NCBI RefSeq assembly: GCF_002090055.1
Contig: NZ_BBRH01000013.1
Coordinates: 62,001-126,000, forward strand
Direction: 5' to 3'
Length of the DNA: 64,000 nucleotides
Source: Demequina sp. NBRC 110051
Lineage (GTDB): Bacteria; Actinomycetota; Actinomycetes; Actinomycetales; Demequinaceae
Made by a program: the position numbers and the translations under genes. Positions 1 through 9,118 of the stretch are shown here, one piece after another (within the stretch, counting starts at the first letter, position 1; the number at the start of each line of letters is the position of its first letter). The notes beneath the pieces are model-generated. The model was given only the letters and a program-made list of their open reading frames with translations, was not told the DNA's origin and ran no database searches.

Positions 1-55
1 TGCGACGGGCCTTCCGTCGCCCAGAACAGTCAAGCACGCCCGGCATACTGACGCC

Positions 56-676
56 ATGAGGATCACGACTGCAGTGTCAGGACCGGTGGTGGAAGACGCG
101 CCCGTGGTGCTCTTGCTCCACGGCTACGGGTCGCACGAGCGTGACTTGGTGGGGCTGACCTCGTGGCTGCCCTCGGGCGTCTCCTGGGCGTCGCTGCGCG
201 CGCCCGGTGACATGGGATTTGGGGGCTACGAGTGGTTCCCGCTGTCACTTCCGGACGAGCCATCTCAAGCCGGCGCGCGCGAGGCGGTGGAGGCGATCTG
301 GGAGTGGGTCGACGGGTCCTTGGCGCCCGAGGTGCCCGTAGTCCCTCTCGGTTTTTCCCAAGGAGGCCTGATGGCGCTCGAGATGCTGCGTACGCGGCCC
401 ATGCGTGTGCCGGCCGCCGTATGTCTGTCGGGCTTCGTGACGGTTGAGGGGGCGGGGGCCGATGCTGGTTTGGCCGGGTTGCGTCCCCCGGTTTTCTGGG
501 GGCGCGGACTGCTGGATCAGGTGATCTGGCCGGCCGCCGTGGCGCGGACGGCGACGTGGCTCGAGGCGCACACGACCCTTTCGCGACACGAGTATCCGGG
601 GCTTGCACACGGTGTGGAGCCCGGCGAGATGGACGATGTAGCGGCGTTCTTGAGGTCGGTGCTTTCGCTGCCGTAA
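56..676 (+). CDS. alpha/beta hydrolase, phospholipase/carboxylesterase family
   Basis: A 206-aa cytoplasmic serine hydrolase of the carboxylesterase/phospholipase 2 type. The HGYG oxyanion-hole segment lies at residues 22-25. The nucleophile elbow GFSQGG puts the serine at 101, Asp154 follows in GLLDQ, and His185 sits in LAHGVE, which completes the triad. Length is normal for the family (about 200-220 aa). No signal peptide is seen. The hexamer CATACT ends 6 nt before the ATG, which would fit leaderless transcription with one mismatch to TANNNT. Substrate cannot be told from sequence; short acyl esters are typical of relatives. Confidence 0.85.
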   Translation: MRITTAVSGPVVEDAPVVLLLHGYGSHERDLVGLTSWLPSGVSWASLRAPGDMGFGGYEWFPLSLPDEPSQAGAREAVEAIWEWVDGSLAPEVPVVPLGFSQGGLMALEMLRTRPMRVPAAVCLSGFVTVEGAGADAGLAGLRPPVFWGRGLLDQVIWPAAVARTATWLEAHTTLSRHEYPGLAHGVEPGEMDDVAAFLRSVLSLP

Positions 677-732
677 TCCGTAGTTTTCCAGGCCCGACGT
701 TCGATGTCAGAGGTCTCTGATGCAATGCATTC

Positions 733-3267
733 ATGGCCATCGACCAGGCTCGCGTCACCGCCGCTGATCAGCGCGCGGCGATGTGGAAAGCGCGCGTCAC
801 GCGGATGATGAACTCCTGCAATACGTTGGACCTGGCGCATGTCGAGGATCTCGAGCGGCCCGACCTTCTGGCGTTTGGCTTCGCCATGGGCGAGCACATC
901 CGCAAGGCTCAGCGGGCGATGGCCATGATCGCGGTGACCGAGGAGCGGCATTGTGAGCGCGAGCTCGGGCCGCGTGGATTGGCGCGCTCGCAGGGCTTCG
1001 CCTCGGCGGGCGCGCTGGTGGCTGCCCAGACCGGGGGAACCAATGCGGACGCATGGCGCCTCATCGAGGCCGGCCGTGCGCTGCTGGAGGCGCACGAGGC
1101 ATCGCTGCGACCTACACCGCCGGAGGCCGCGGGCGCGCCTGCGTCACCGCGCAGCGACGCCGACGGAGCGGCTACCGAGGGCGGAGGGGTTCCCGGCGAC
1201 ACTGCACCGCCTGTTGCCCCGCCCGTTGCCCCGCCCGGCCCAGGGACGGACGCCGGCGGCACTGCTGGCCAGGAGCCCCACGAGGGCCTCTTCGGCGACC
1301 AGAGCCCGGCGCCCGCTCCACCCTCCGACGAACCTGTCTTCCCTACCGTCGCCGCCGCCTTCGACGACGGCTCGCTCTCGGCGCCCGGCGCCCACGCCAT
1401 TACCCGCATGCTGCGGCGGGTGTGGCGCCACTGCGACCGCGATCGGCTGCGCATGGCGGAGGCCGCCCTTGTGAAAACCGCGAGCCGCGTGACCTACGAC
1501 TCACTCGTGAAGGCCGCGCTGCGGTGGGAGTGCGACCTCGACCCCAAGGGTGCCGAGGAACGGGCCGAGGCGCAGCGCGAGCGCCGCCATTGCTTCATCA
1601 AGGAAGAGCATGACGGCATGGTGCGCATCGACGCACGGCTCGAGCCTGAGAGTGGATTCGCGCTCATGGCGGTGCTCGACGCGATGGTGAAGCAGCACTT
1701 CCAGCTGAAGCGTGAGAACGCGGAGCTCGCGAAGCAAGGAATTGCGGTGGTGCAGGACGGGCGCTCGGCGCCTCAGGTTCGAGCCGACGCGCTCGGAGAC
1801 TTCGCACGCCACGTCCAGGGCTGCGACGTCGACGTCCTCCCCCACCACTCGGTGAGCCTGGTGGTCAGGATCGCGTTCGATCCGTTGAAGAAGGTGCTGG
1901 CAAACTACGGCCTCATCGACGGGGCGGACGGCACCATCGACGCCGGAACCGCACGCCGCCTTGCCGCGCGGGCGGGCGTGATCCCCGCCATCCTCGGCAC
2001 TAAGTCCGAGATGCTCGACATGGGCAAGGAGCGTTACTTCTCGACCACGCAGAAGCGTGCCCTCGTCGAACGCGACGGAGGCTGCGCGATGTGCGGTGCG
2101 CCCCCGTCCTGGTGCGACGCGCATCACATCATCCACTGGTCGATGGGCGGGCGGACGACCCTGAGCAACGGAGTGCTCCTGTGCGTGCGGTGTCACCACG
2201 AGGTCCACGCGCTGGGCTGGGTCATCACCGCGAGCCTCAACTCGGTGACCTTCATACCGCCGGCTTCCATCGATCCGTTGCAGCGACCGCGGCCTTCCGC
2301 CAAGGCGCTCAGATCCGCGTTCGGGGCCCTGACGACTGACAACGCTGACGCTGGCGATACTCAGGCGACGACCGAGATCGCCGAGCGCATCGAGACTGCC
2401 ACTACCGACGGCCTCAAGAACACCCAGCACCGCATTGAGGTCGACGGCGGCGATGCCATCGAGCAAGCCTCCGCGCCGGGCGCCGACAAGGGTGGTACGT
2501 GTGCCATGCGCAAGGCGGCATCGGAGGCACGAGTGTCGACGCGCGTCTCAGGCAGTGGCACGAGCGACGGAGGTCCGCGGAGCCGAGCTAGGCACGCACA
2601 CGAGGGCTCGCAGCGCCGCTGGGGCAGCCGGGGTCGTGGGGGTGGCCGGGGCCGTGTAGTTCCTCCCCCGTGGGCGCCCACCCGCACCCGCGGGTTTAGT
2701 ACTCCGCCGTGGGGCCCGTCGCACCGTCGATCATCCGTAACAGCCACCCTGCACCGACCGCGCGTGCACCCTCGTCGCGTACGCGGCCTTGCAGCTCGCG
2801 GTCCGAGGTCACCACCACCACATCGACAGCAGCCGCGTCACCGGCAGCGGCCCCTCGCTCCTCCCGCGTCGCCGTTCCCCCGGTGGCCGAGCTCACCACC
2901 TCCACCAGCGCGTCATCGCCTGACGCCTGTGCACGCACCACCTGCACTCGGCCGTGCGCGGGCGCGGGCCGTGGCGACGGCGTGTCGGCCACCGAGACAC
3001 CAACATCGCGAGCCTGACCCTCGACCACCACCGCCACCCGAGGCATCAGAGTCACGTCAAGATCACCGCCGGCAGACGCCGGTTCGGCACCAGCGCCCCC
3101 GGAGCTCTCCACATCCCGCCAGGCCCCGGCGTCAAGTCCCAGGGACGCCAGGCGGTCCACGTCATCGAGCAGCCTGGATGTCGCGCCGGCGCGATCCTTC
3201 CACCAGCCGTCGGCGCGCGCGCCCACCACATTGGCGGCATCGACCACCAACAGCCGGTTCGTCGTGA
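733..3267 (+). CDS. DUF222 / HNH endonuclease domain protein (13E12 family), C-terminus doubtful
   Basis: The first ~500 residues are a typical actinobacterial 13E12-type protein. A DUF222 helical domain is interrupted by a Pro/Ala-rich linker (residues ~115-200), and an HNH nuclease motif follows at ~450-500 (CAMCG, then DAHHIIHW, then LCVRCHHEVH). The cysteine pairs and His residues for zinc and metal binding are intact. Family members are usually multi-copy and their function is poorly known. The open frame continues to 3267, but after about residue 620 it is Arg/Pro-rich and lies antisense to the convergent Nudix gene, so the last ~600 bases are probably not genuine. A one-base change in the G5 run at 2638-2642 would give a stop at 2657-2659. 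Start ATG at 733 is the first good one. Confidence 0.7.
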   Translation: MAIDQARVTAADQRAAMWKARVTRMMNSCNTLDLAHVEDLERPDLLAFGFAMGEHIRKAQRAMAMIAVTEERHCERELGPRGLARSQGFASAGALVAAQTGGTNADAWRLIEAGRALLEAHEASLRPTPPEAAGAPASPRSDADGAATEGGGVPGDTAPPVAPPVAPPGPGTDAGGTAGQEPHEGLFGDQSPAPAPPSDEPVFPTVAAAFDDGSLSAPGAHAITRMLRRVWRHCDRDRLRMAEAALVKTASRVTYDSLVKAALRWECDLDPKGAEERAEAQRERRHCFIKEEHDGMVRIDARLEPESGFALMAVLDAMVKQHFQLKRENAELAKQGIAVVQDGRSAPQVRADALGDFARHVQGCDVDVLPHHSVSLVVRIAFDPLKKVLANYGLIDGADGTIDAGTARRLAARAGVIPAILGTKSEMLDMGKERYFSTTQKRALVERDGGCAMCGAPPSWCDAHHIIHWSMGGRTTLSNGVLLCVRCHHEVHALGWVITASLNSVTFIPPASIDPLQRPRPSAKALRSAFGALTTDNADAGDTQATTEIAERIETATTDGLKNTQHRIEVDGGDAIEQASAPGADKGGTCAMRKAASEARVSTRVSGSGTSDGGPRSRARHAHEGSQRRWGSRGRGGGRGRVVPPPWAPTRTRGFSTPPWGPSHRRSSVTATLHRPRVHPRRVRGLAARGPRSPPPHRQQPRHRQRPLAPPASPFPRWPSSPPPPARHRLTPVHAPPALGRARARAVATACRPPRHQHREPDPRPPPPPEASESRQDHRRQTPVRHQRPRSSPHPARPRRQVPGTPGGPRHRAAWMSRRRDPSTSRRRARPPHWRHRPPTAGSS

Positions 3268-3808
3268 GCAACCTGCGGTGGAGCGCCCAGGCCGCACAGA
3301 ACCCCGGGTGAAGCGGCAGCGCAGCCACCTCACTCACCGGCACCCAGCGCAGCTCGTGAGACTCGGCGTCGAGTGCATGCGCCTCGAACCGTGCGATGGC
3401 GCGAGCGACCACCGTGGTGTAACGCCAGACACGCCGGTCCAGCACCACGCTGGCGATCGGTTCGACCGCAGCACGGGGGACATCCCCCTCCTCGGCGGCC
3501 TCGCGACACGCGCCATCGAAAGCGCTCTCGCCGGCGTGAAGCGCGCCGCCGGGGATCCCCCAGGTGTCGCCGTAGTGGCTCCAGGTAGCCCTGTGCTGCA
3601 GGAGCACCCCCCGATCGGGATCGTGCACCAGCAGCCCCGCCGCACCAAAGCGACCCCAGTACCGGGTGCCGTCCGGGGCTGCGACCCAGGCATCACCGGC
3701 ATCGCGCATCCCGGGAAGACGCGGCGCCCGCACGCTGCGCGACGTCACCACGGGAACGTCAGAGTGCTCGTGCGCACCGTGGCCGCGTGGGCCCTTGTCC
3801 TCGGTCAC
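2696..3808 (-). CDS. Nudix hydrolase fused to NYN/PIN-like RNase domain
   Basis: A 370-aa two-domain protein. The N-terminal half is a Nudix fold (WGRFGAAGLL, then the Nudix box from GGALHAGE to REAAEEGD). The C-terminal half is a NYN/PIN-like nuclease domain: it opens with LLVVDAANVVG, where the Asp is a likely metal ligand, and closes with VVTSDREL. This arrangement is known in actinobacteria, where the Nudix part is thought to sanitise nucleotides and the NYN part to cut RNA; partners are unknown. The usual Gly near the end of the Nudix box (EExG) is Asp. GTG at 3808 is chosen because GAGG lies 8 nt upstream; the upstream ATG at 3826 has no ribosome-binding site. Its 3' end overlaps the doubtful tail of the convergent DUF222 gene. 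Confidence 0.75.
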   Translation of the reverse strand: MTEDKGPRGHGAHEHSDVPVVTSRSVRAPRLPGMRDAGDAWVAAPDGTRYWGRFGAAGLLVHDPDRGVLLQHRATWSHYGDTWGIPGGALHAGESAFDGACREAAEEGDVPRAAVEPIASVVLDRRVWRYTTVVARAIARFEAHALDAESHELRWVPVSEVAALPLHPGFCAAWALHRRLLTTNRLLVVDAANVVGARADGWWKDRAGATSRLLDDVDRLASLGLDAGAWRDVESSGGAGAEPASAGGDLDVTLMPRVAVVVEGQARDVGVSVADTPSPRPAPAHGRVQVVRAQASGDDALVEVVSSATGGTATREERGAAAGDAAAVDVVVVTSDRELQGRVRDEGARAVGAGWLLRMIDGATGPTAEY

Positions 3809-3864
3809 GATGCCAGCCTCGCACATCTGCGAGGCTCGGCCGGCGCGCCCGCACCGCTGCGACA

Positions 3865-4680
3865 CTAGAGCGTGACGCGCACGCCGACATCGTCCCCGAC
3901 GCGGGGAATGCCGCGGCCCTCGAGCGCCCACGGCAACCCCATGGCCACGTACGGTGAGGCCAGATCCTGGCGATGCACGTGCACGTGAGGCTTGGCCGAC
4001 GATCCCGAGTTGCCGCACGCTGCGACCAGCGCACCGGCGCTGACGCCATCACCCTGCTGGACGCGCAACGATCCACGCCGCAAGTGCGCGATCAGCACGT
4101 GGGTGCCGTCCGTGAGCCTGATGACGACGTGGTTGCCGAAGACCGCGCGAGGTCCACCGAGCGATCGCACAGGGCACTCGATCAGATACCAGGCGCGTCC
4201 CCAGAACGATGTGCGGGCACGATGGTCGCGCACACCGTCGGTGACGTGCACCACGATGCCGTCGACCGGCGAGTACACGGGCTGACCGAACCCTAGGTAG
4301 CGGCCGGGTCTCGAGAAGCCGCCGGCAACGTGACCACCCACGTCGCCCTTGCCGGTGCCGTAGACAAAATCGACGCCATACGTGCGTGCCCACGTATGCG
4401 TTCCGTGGCTGGGCCTGCGCGTCGCAGGCGACCGCCGCACCATCCACATCCCACGCACCGGAGCGCCGCACACGGCGGCCTCAACTCTCGCGCCGGGCGC
4501 CATCACGGCTGTGAGCATTGCCACACACCACACCACGGCACCGATCTCCCCCAGCGCGGCACCGAACTGGGGCACGTCAAGTGCGAACGCGGCCGCGATT
4601 TCGATCGCAATACCGACCACCACGAGCAGTACTCCCACGTAGAGTGCGGGCACGCGAAGGCGAGCAAGGGCGACAGGCAT
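3865..4680 (-). CDS. M23-family peptidoglycan peptidase-like membrane protein
   Basis: A 271-aa protein with two N-terminal membrane segments (LYVGVLLVVVGIAIEIAAA, then VVWCVAMLTAVMA) and a C-terminal LytM/M23 fold. The fold shows PVYSPVDGIV, FGNHVVIRL, IAHL and HVHVH, the last being the HxH metal motif. The first metal motif is atypical: where M23 enzymes have HxxxD this one reads TYGVD, so zinc binding and catalysis are uncertain and a scaffold role is possible. ATG at 4680 is preferred to an upstream ATG at 4791 because AAGG lies 8 nt before it. Divergent from the VanY-type gene, so both border the same intergenic region. Confidence 0.7.
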   Translation of the reverse strand: MPVALARLRVPALYVGVLLVVVGIAIEIAAAFALDVPQFGAALGEIGAVVWCVAMLTAVMAPGARVEAAVCGAPVRGMWMVRRSPATRRPSHGTHTWARTYGVDFVYGTGKGDVGGHVAGGFSRPGRYLGFGQPVYSPVDGIVVHVTDGVRDHRARTSFWGRAWYLIECPVRSLGGPRAVFGNHVVIRLTDGTHVLIAHLRRGSLRVQQGDGVSAGALVAACGNSGSSAKPHVHVHRQDLASPYVAMGLPWALEGRGIPRVGDDVGVRVTL

Positions 4681-5029
4681 GGCGGATACCTTAAGGCGAA
4701 CGGCCGCGGACCGCCCAAACGCCCTCGCAATCAGCCTGGCGCCAACCTGGAGCCGGCGCGGATAGGCACCCAAGTCGGCAGGCGGAAGCAACGTCCCATC
4801 GCGAATGCCTGCAACACATCGACCGCCCCGTGCGTTGAATACCCGTCAGCGACCGGTGGTGCGCCGCTCCTTGACCGTGGCAGATCCCCCGTTTGCCTAT
4901 CATTCCGACCGCCCGCATGGCGCGGCATGTCGGCTGGCCAGTCCCTTCCCGGACCGTCCTTGGCGCACGCCCGTTCGCCCCCGCGCAGAGTTTCTCCGCC
5001 GTCACCTGGGCATGCCTCGGCATGCCCAG
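4681..5029. other. divergent intergenic region between two cell-wall genes
   Basis: About 350 bases with no convincing gene. It separates the M23-like and VanY-like genes and must hold both promoters. Reading frames that cross it lack a ribosome-binding site and recognisable protein sequence. The only clear structure is the perfect inverted repeat at its right end, 5006-5029. No good TANNNT box at the leaderless spacing is seen before any of the candidate VanY starts. Confidence 0.5.
5006..5029. promoter_or_regulatory. perfect 11-bp-arm palindrome abutting the VanY gene start
   Basis: Arms CTGGGCATGCC and GGCATGCCCAG are perfect reverse complements around a 2-bp centre. They end one base before the ATG at 5030. 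The near-continuous symmetry is typical of a dimeric repressor site. As RNA it could fold over the start codon region. There is no T-run, so it is not a normal terminator. Confidence 0.45.
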
Positions 5030-6823
<1,794 letters not shown>

Positions 6824-6895
6824 GACCGCGGCGCCGTCGAGGACCGATCGGCGCGGCGTTTGCCCTGGTCCCACGCCCTCACGCCCCGGAGCGCC

Positions 6896-6901
6896 TACCC
6901 T
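6896..6901 (+). promoter_or_regulatory. leaderless -10 box of DEAD-box helicase gene
   Basis: TACCCT followed by a 6-nt spacer and then the ATG, so transcription would start at or next to the start codon. No ribosome-binding site precedes this ATG. Confidence 0.6.
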
Positions 6902-6907
6902 TGTCCT

Positions 6908-8755
6908 ATGACGACAGAGAATCCAGCACCGGCCGACGACATCGCGCCCGACCAGGGACCCACGTTCGCCGACCTCGGACTGGGTGACTCCGTCCTGAGG
7001 GCGGTCAAGGCGATGGGGTACGAGACCCCCTCCGCCATCCAGGCCGCCACCATTCCCCCGCTGCTCGCCGGCAGCGACGTGATCGGCCTCGCGCAGACCG
7101 GCACCGGCAAGACCGCTGCCTTCGCACTGCCGATCCTCGACCGCCTCACCCCCGGTCGCAAGAAGCCCCAGGCGCTCGTGCTCGCCCCCACCCGTGAGCT
7201 CGCACTCCAGGTGTGTGAGGCCTTCGAGCAATACGCCAACCACCGCACCGGCGTGCACATCCTGCCCGTCTATGGCGGCCAGGGTTACGGCGTTCAACTC
7301 TCGGCCCTGCGCCGCGGCGTCGACATCGTGGTGGGCACCCCCGGCCGCATCATGGACCACCTCGACAAGGGCACCCTCGACCTGTCGGAGCTGCAGTACC
7401 TGGTGCTCGACGAGGCCGACGAGATGCTCAAGATGGGCTTCGCCGAGGACGTCGAGACCATCCTCGCCTCGACCCCCGAGGACAAGCAGGTCGCGCTCTT
7501 CTCCGCGACCATGCCGGCCCAGATCCGTCGCCTGTCCCAGAAGTACCTGCGCGACCCGCAGGAGATCACGGTCAAGCGCAAGACGGCAACCTCAGCGTCG
7601 ATCACGCAGCGCTACCTCGTGGTCGCCTACCAGCAGAAGATGGACGCCCTCACCCGCATCCTCGAGGTCGAGAACTTCGACGCGATGATCGTCTTCACAC
7701 GCACCAAGAACGAGACCGAGACGGTCGCCGAGCGCCTGCGCGCGCGTGGCTATGCGGCGGCGGCCATCAACGGCGACATCGTCCAGGCGCAGCGCGAAAA
7801 GACCATCCAGCAGCTGAAGGACGGCAAGCTCGACATCGTCGTCGCCACCGACGTCGCCGCCCGCGGCCTCGACGTCGAGCGCATCAGCCACGTGGTGAAC
7901 TACGACCTCCCCATCGATAACGAGTCGTACGTGCACCGCGTGGGCCGCACCGGCCGCGCCGGGCGCACCGGTGACGCGATCGCGTTCGTTACCCCGCGTG
8001 AGCGCGGCCGCCTGTCGTCGATCGAAAAGGCCACCAAGCAGCCCATCACGCCCATGCCGCTGCCGAGCGCCGAGGACGTCAACGCCACGCGCCTCACCCG
8101 CTTCGACGCGTCGATTACCGCGGCGCTCGAGCAGCGCGAGCGCATCGACCGTTTCCGCGACATCATCGCCCACTACGTGGAGCACCACGACGTGCCGGAG
8201 GCCGATGTCGCGGCCGCGCTCGCCGTCGTGTCCCAGGGCGAGACTCCCCTGCTCCTGGACCCTGCTCAGGAGAGGCCGGCGCACGCCGGCTTCCAGGAGC
8301 GCAAGGGTCGCGACCGCGACGACCGTCCCGACCGCGGTCCCCGCGGCGGCGGCGACCGCGTCACCTACCGCATCTCCGTGGGCAAGCGCCAGCATGTGGA
8401 ACCGCGCCAGATCGTCGGCGCGATCGCGAACGAGGGTGGGCTCGACCGCTCCGCCTTCGGCCGCATCACCATCAAGCCCGACTTCTCGCTCGTCGAGCTG
8501 CCCGCGAACCTCTCCGCCGAGACCCTCAAGGCACTGGAGCGCACCCGGATTTCCGGCCAACTCATCGAGCTCCAGGTGGACCGCGGCCCGGCACCGCGCC
8601 GCAAGCGCGAGGGCGGCTATGACTCCCGTCCTCCGCGCGATGGCGGCTTCGATAGGCCCCGCTACGACAAGCCCCGCTCCGGCGGCCGCAATTCCGACTG
8701 GAACGACCGCGGCGACGGCGGCGGCAAGCCGTTCCGCAAGCCGCGCCACAAGTAA
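6908..8755 (+). CDS. DEAD-box ATP-dependent RNA helicase (DeaD/CsdA type)
   Basis: A 615-aa RNA helicase that unwinds structured RNA, likely in ribosome assembly, mRNA turnover or cold adaptation. All core motifs are seen in order: Q motif (FADLGLG ... TPSAIQ), AQTGTGKT, PTREL, VLDEADEM, FSATMP, VIVFTRT-like segment and HRVGRTGRAG. A DbpA-like RNA-binding domain follows (VTYRISVGKR through LVELPANLS), and the tail is rich in Arg, Gly and Asp, as in CsdA. ATG at 6908 is chosen over 6860 because the conserved N-terminus and a leaderless -10 box fit it. A long hairpin follows the stop. Confidence 0.93.
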   Translation: MTTENPAPADDIAPDQGPTFADLGLGDSVLRAVKAMGYETPSAIQAATIPPLLAGSDVIGLAQTGTGKTAAFALPILDRLTPGRKKPQALVLAPTRELALQVCEAFEQYANHRTGVHILPVYGGQGYGVQLSALRRGVDIVVGTPGRIMDHLDKGTLDLSELQYLVLDEADEMLKMGFAEDVETILASTPEDKQVALFSATMPAQIRRLSQKYLRDPQEITVKRKTATSASITQRYLVVAYQQKMDALTRILEVENFDAMIVFTRTKNETETVAERLRARGYAAAAINGDIVQAQREKTIQQLKDGKLDIVVATDVAARGLDVERISHVVNYDLPIDNESYVHRVGRTGRAGRTGDAIAFVTPRERGRLSSIEKATKQPITPMPLPSAEDVNATRLTRFDASITAALEQRERIDRFRDIIAHYVEHHDVPEADVAAALAVVSQGETPLLLDPAQERPAHAGFQERKGRDRDDRPDRGPRGGGDRVTYRISVGKRQHVEPRQIVGAIANEGGLDRSAFGRITIKPDFSLVELPANLSAETLKALERTRISGQLIELQVDRGPAPRRKREGGYDSRPPRDGGFDRPRYDKPRSGGRNSDWNDRGDGGGKPFRKPRHK

Positions 8756-8762
8756 CCGCTGA

Positions 8763-8810
8763 CGGCCGATGCCGTGGCTGGGCCTCGTAGCCCAGCCACG
8801 GCATCGGCCG
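8763..8810. terminator. bidirectional terminator hairpin, 21-bp perfect stem
   Basis: Perfect 21-bp arms (8763-8783 and 8790-8810) around a 6-nt loop, followed by TTTT on the plus strand. It lies between the convergent helicase and ABM genes, so it can serve both. Each arm contains the recurrent 14-mer GGCCGATGCCGTGG. Confidence 0.8.
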
Positions 8811-8812
8811 TT

Positions 8813-9094
8813 TTACACCTCCGTCAGGCGCAGCCCGTCGATGGGGTGTTCCTCCCACACCTCGAACGGGTCCTCCGCCACCGCTGCACGGGCGGCGGGC
8901 GCGAGCCGTTCGTACGCCTCGCGGTCGACGAAGATCGCGAGCCCGACGAGCCTGTCGGAGTCGTCGTCCGCGAGCGTGTGAACCGAGATGAGTCCCTCTC
9001 GCCCCCGCAGCGCGTCGCCGTAGCGATGCATGGACGCAATCAGCGCGTCACGATGCTCGGGACGAGGGTGATGGATCGACATCAGCGTGAACAT
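8813..9094 (-). CDS. antibiotic biosynthesis monooxygenase (ABM) family protein
   Basis: A 93-aa single-domain dimeric alpha-beta barrel (ABM superfamily). It starts MFTLMSIHHP and carries the typical GREGLISVHTL segment. Relatives include quinol monooxygenases and heme-degrading or sensor proteins, so the substrate is open. The ATG at 9094 is preceded by TAGGCT with a 6-nt spacer, so the gene is probably leaderless and independent of the ABC1 kinase gene, which ends 25 bases upstream on the same strand. Confidence 0.75.
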   Translation of the reverse strand: MFTLMSIHHPRPEHRDALIASMHRYGDALRGREGLISVHTLADDDSDRLVGLAIFVDREAYERLAPAARAAVAEDPFEVWEEHPIDGLRLTEV

Positions 9095-9100
9095 GACTCG

Positions 9101-9106
9101 AGCCTA
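9101..9106 (-). promoter_or_regulatory. leaderless -10 box of ABM gene
   Basis: On the minus strand TAGGCT is followed by 6 nt and then the ATG of the ABM gene. Confidence 0.6.
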
Positions 9107-9118
9107 GACATGCGAAGG

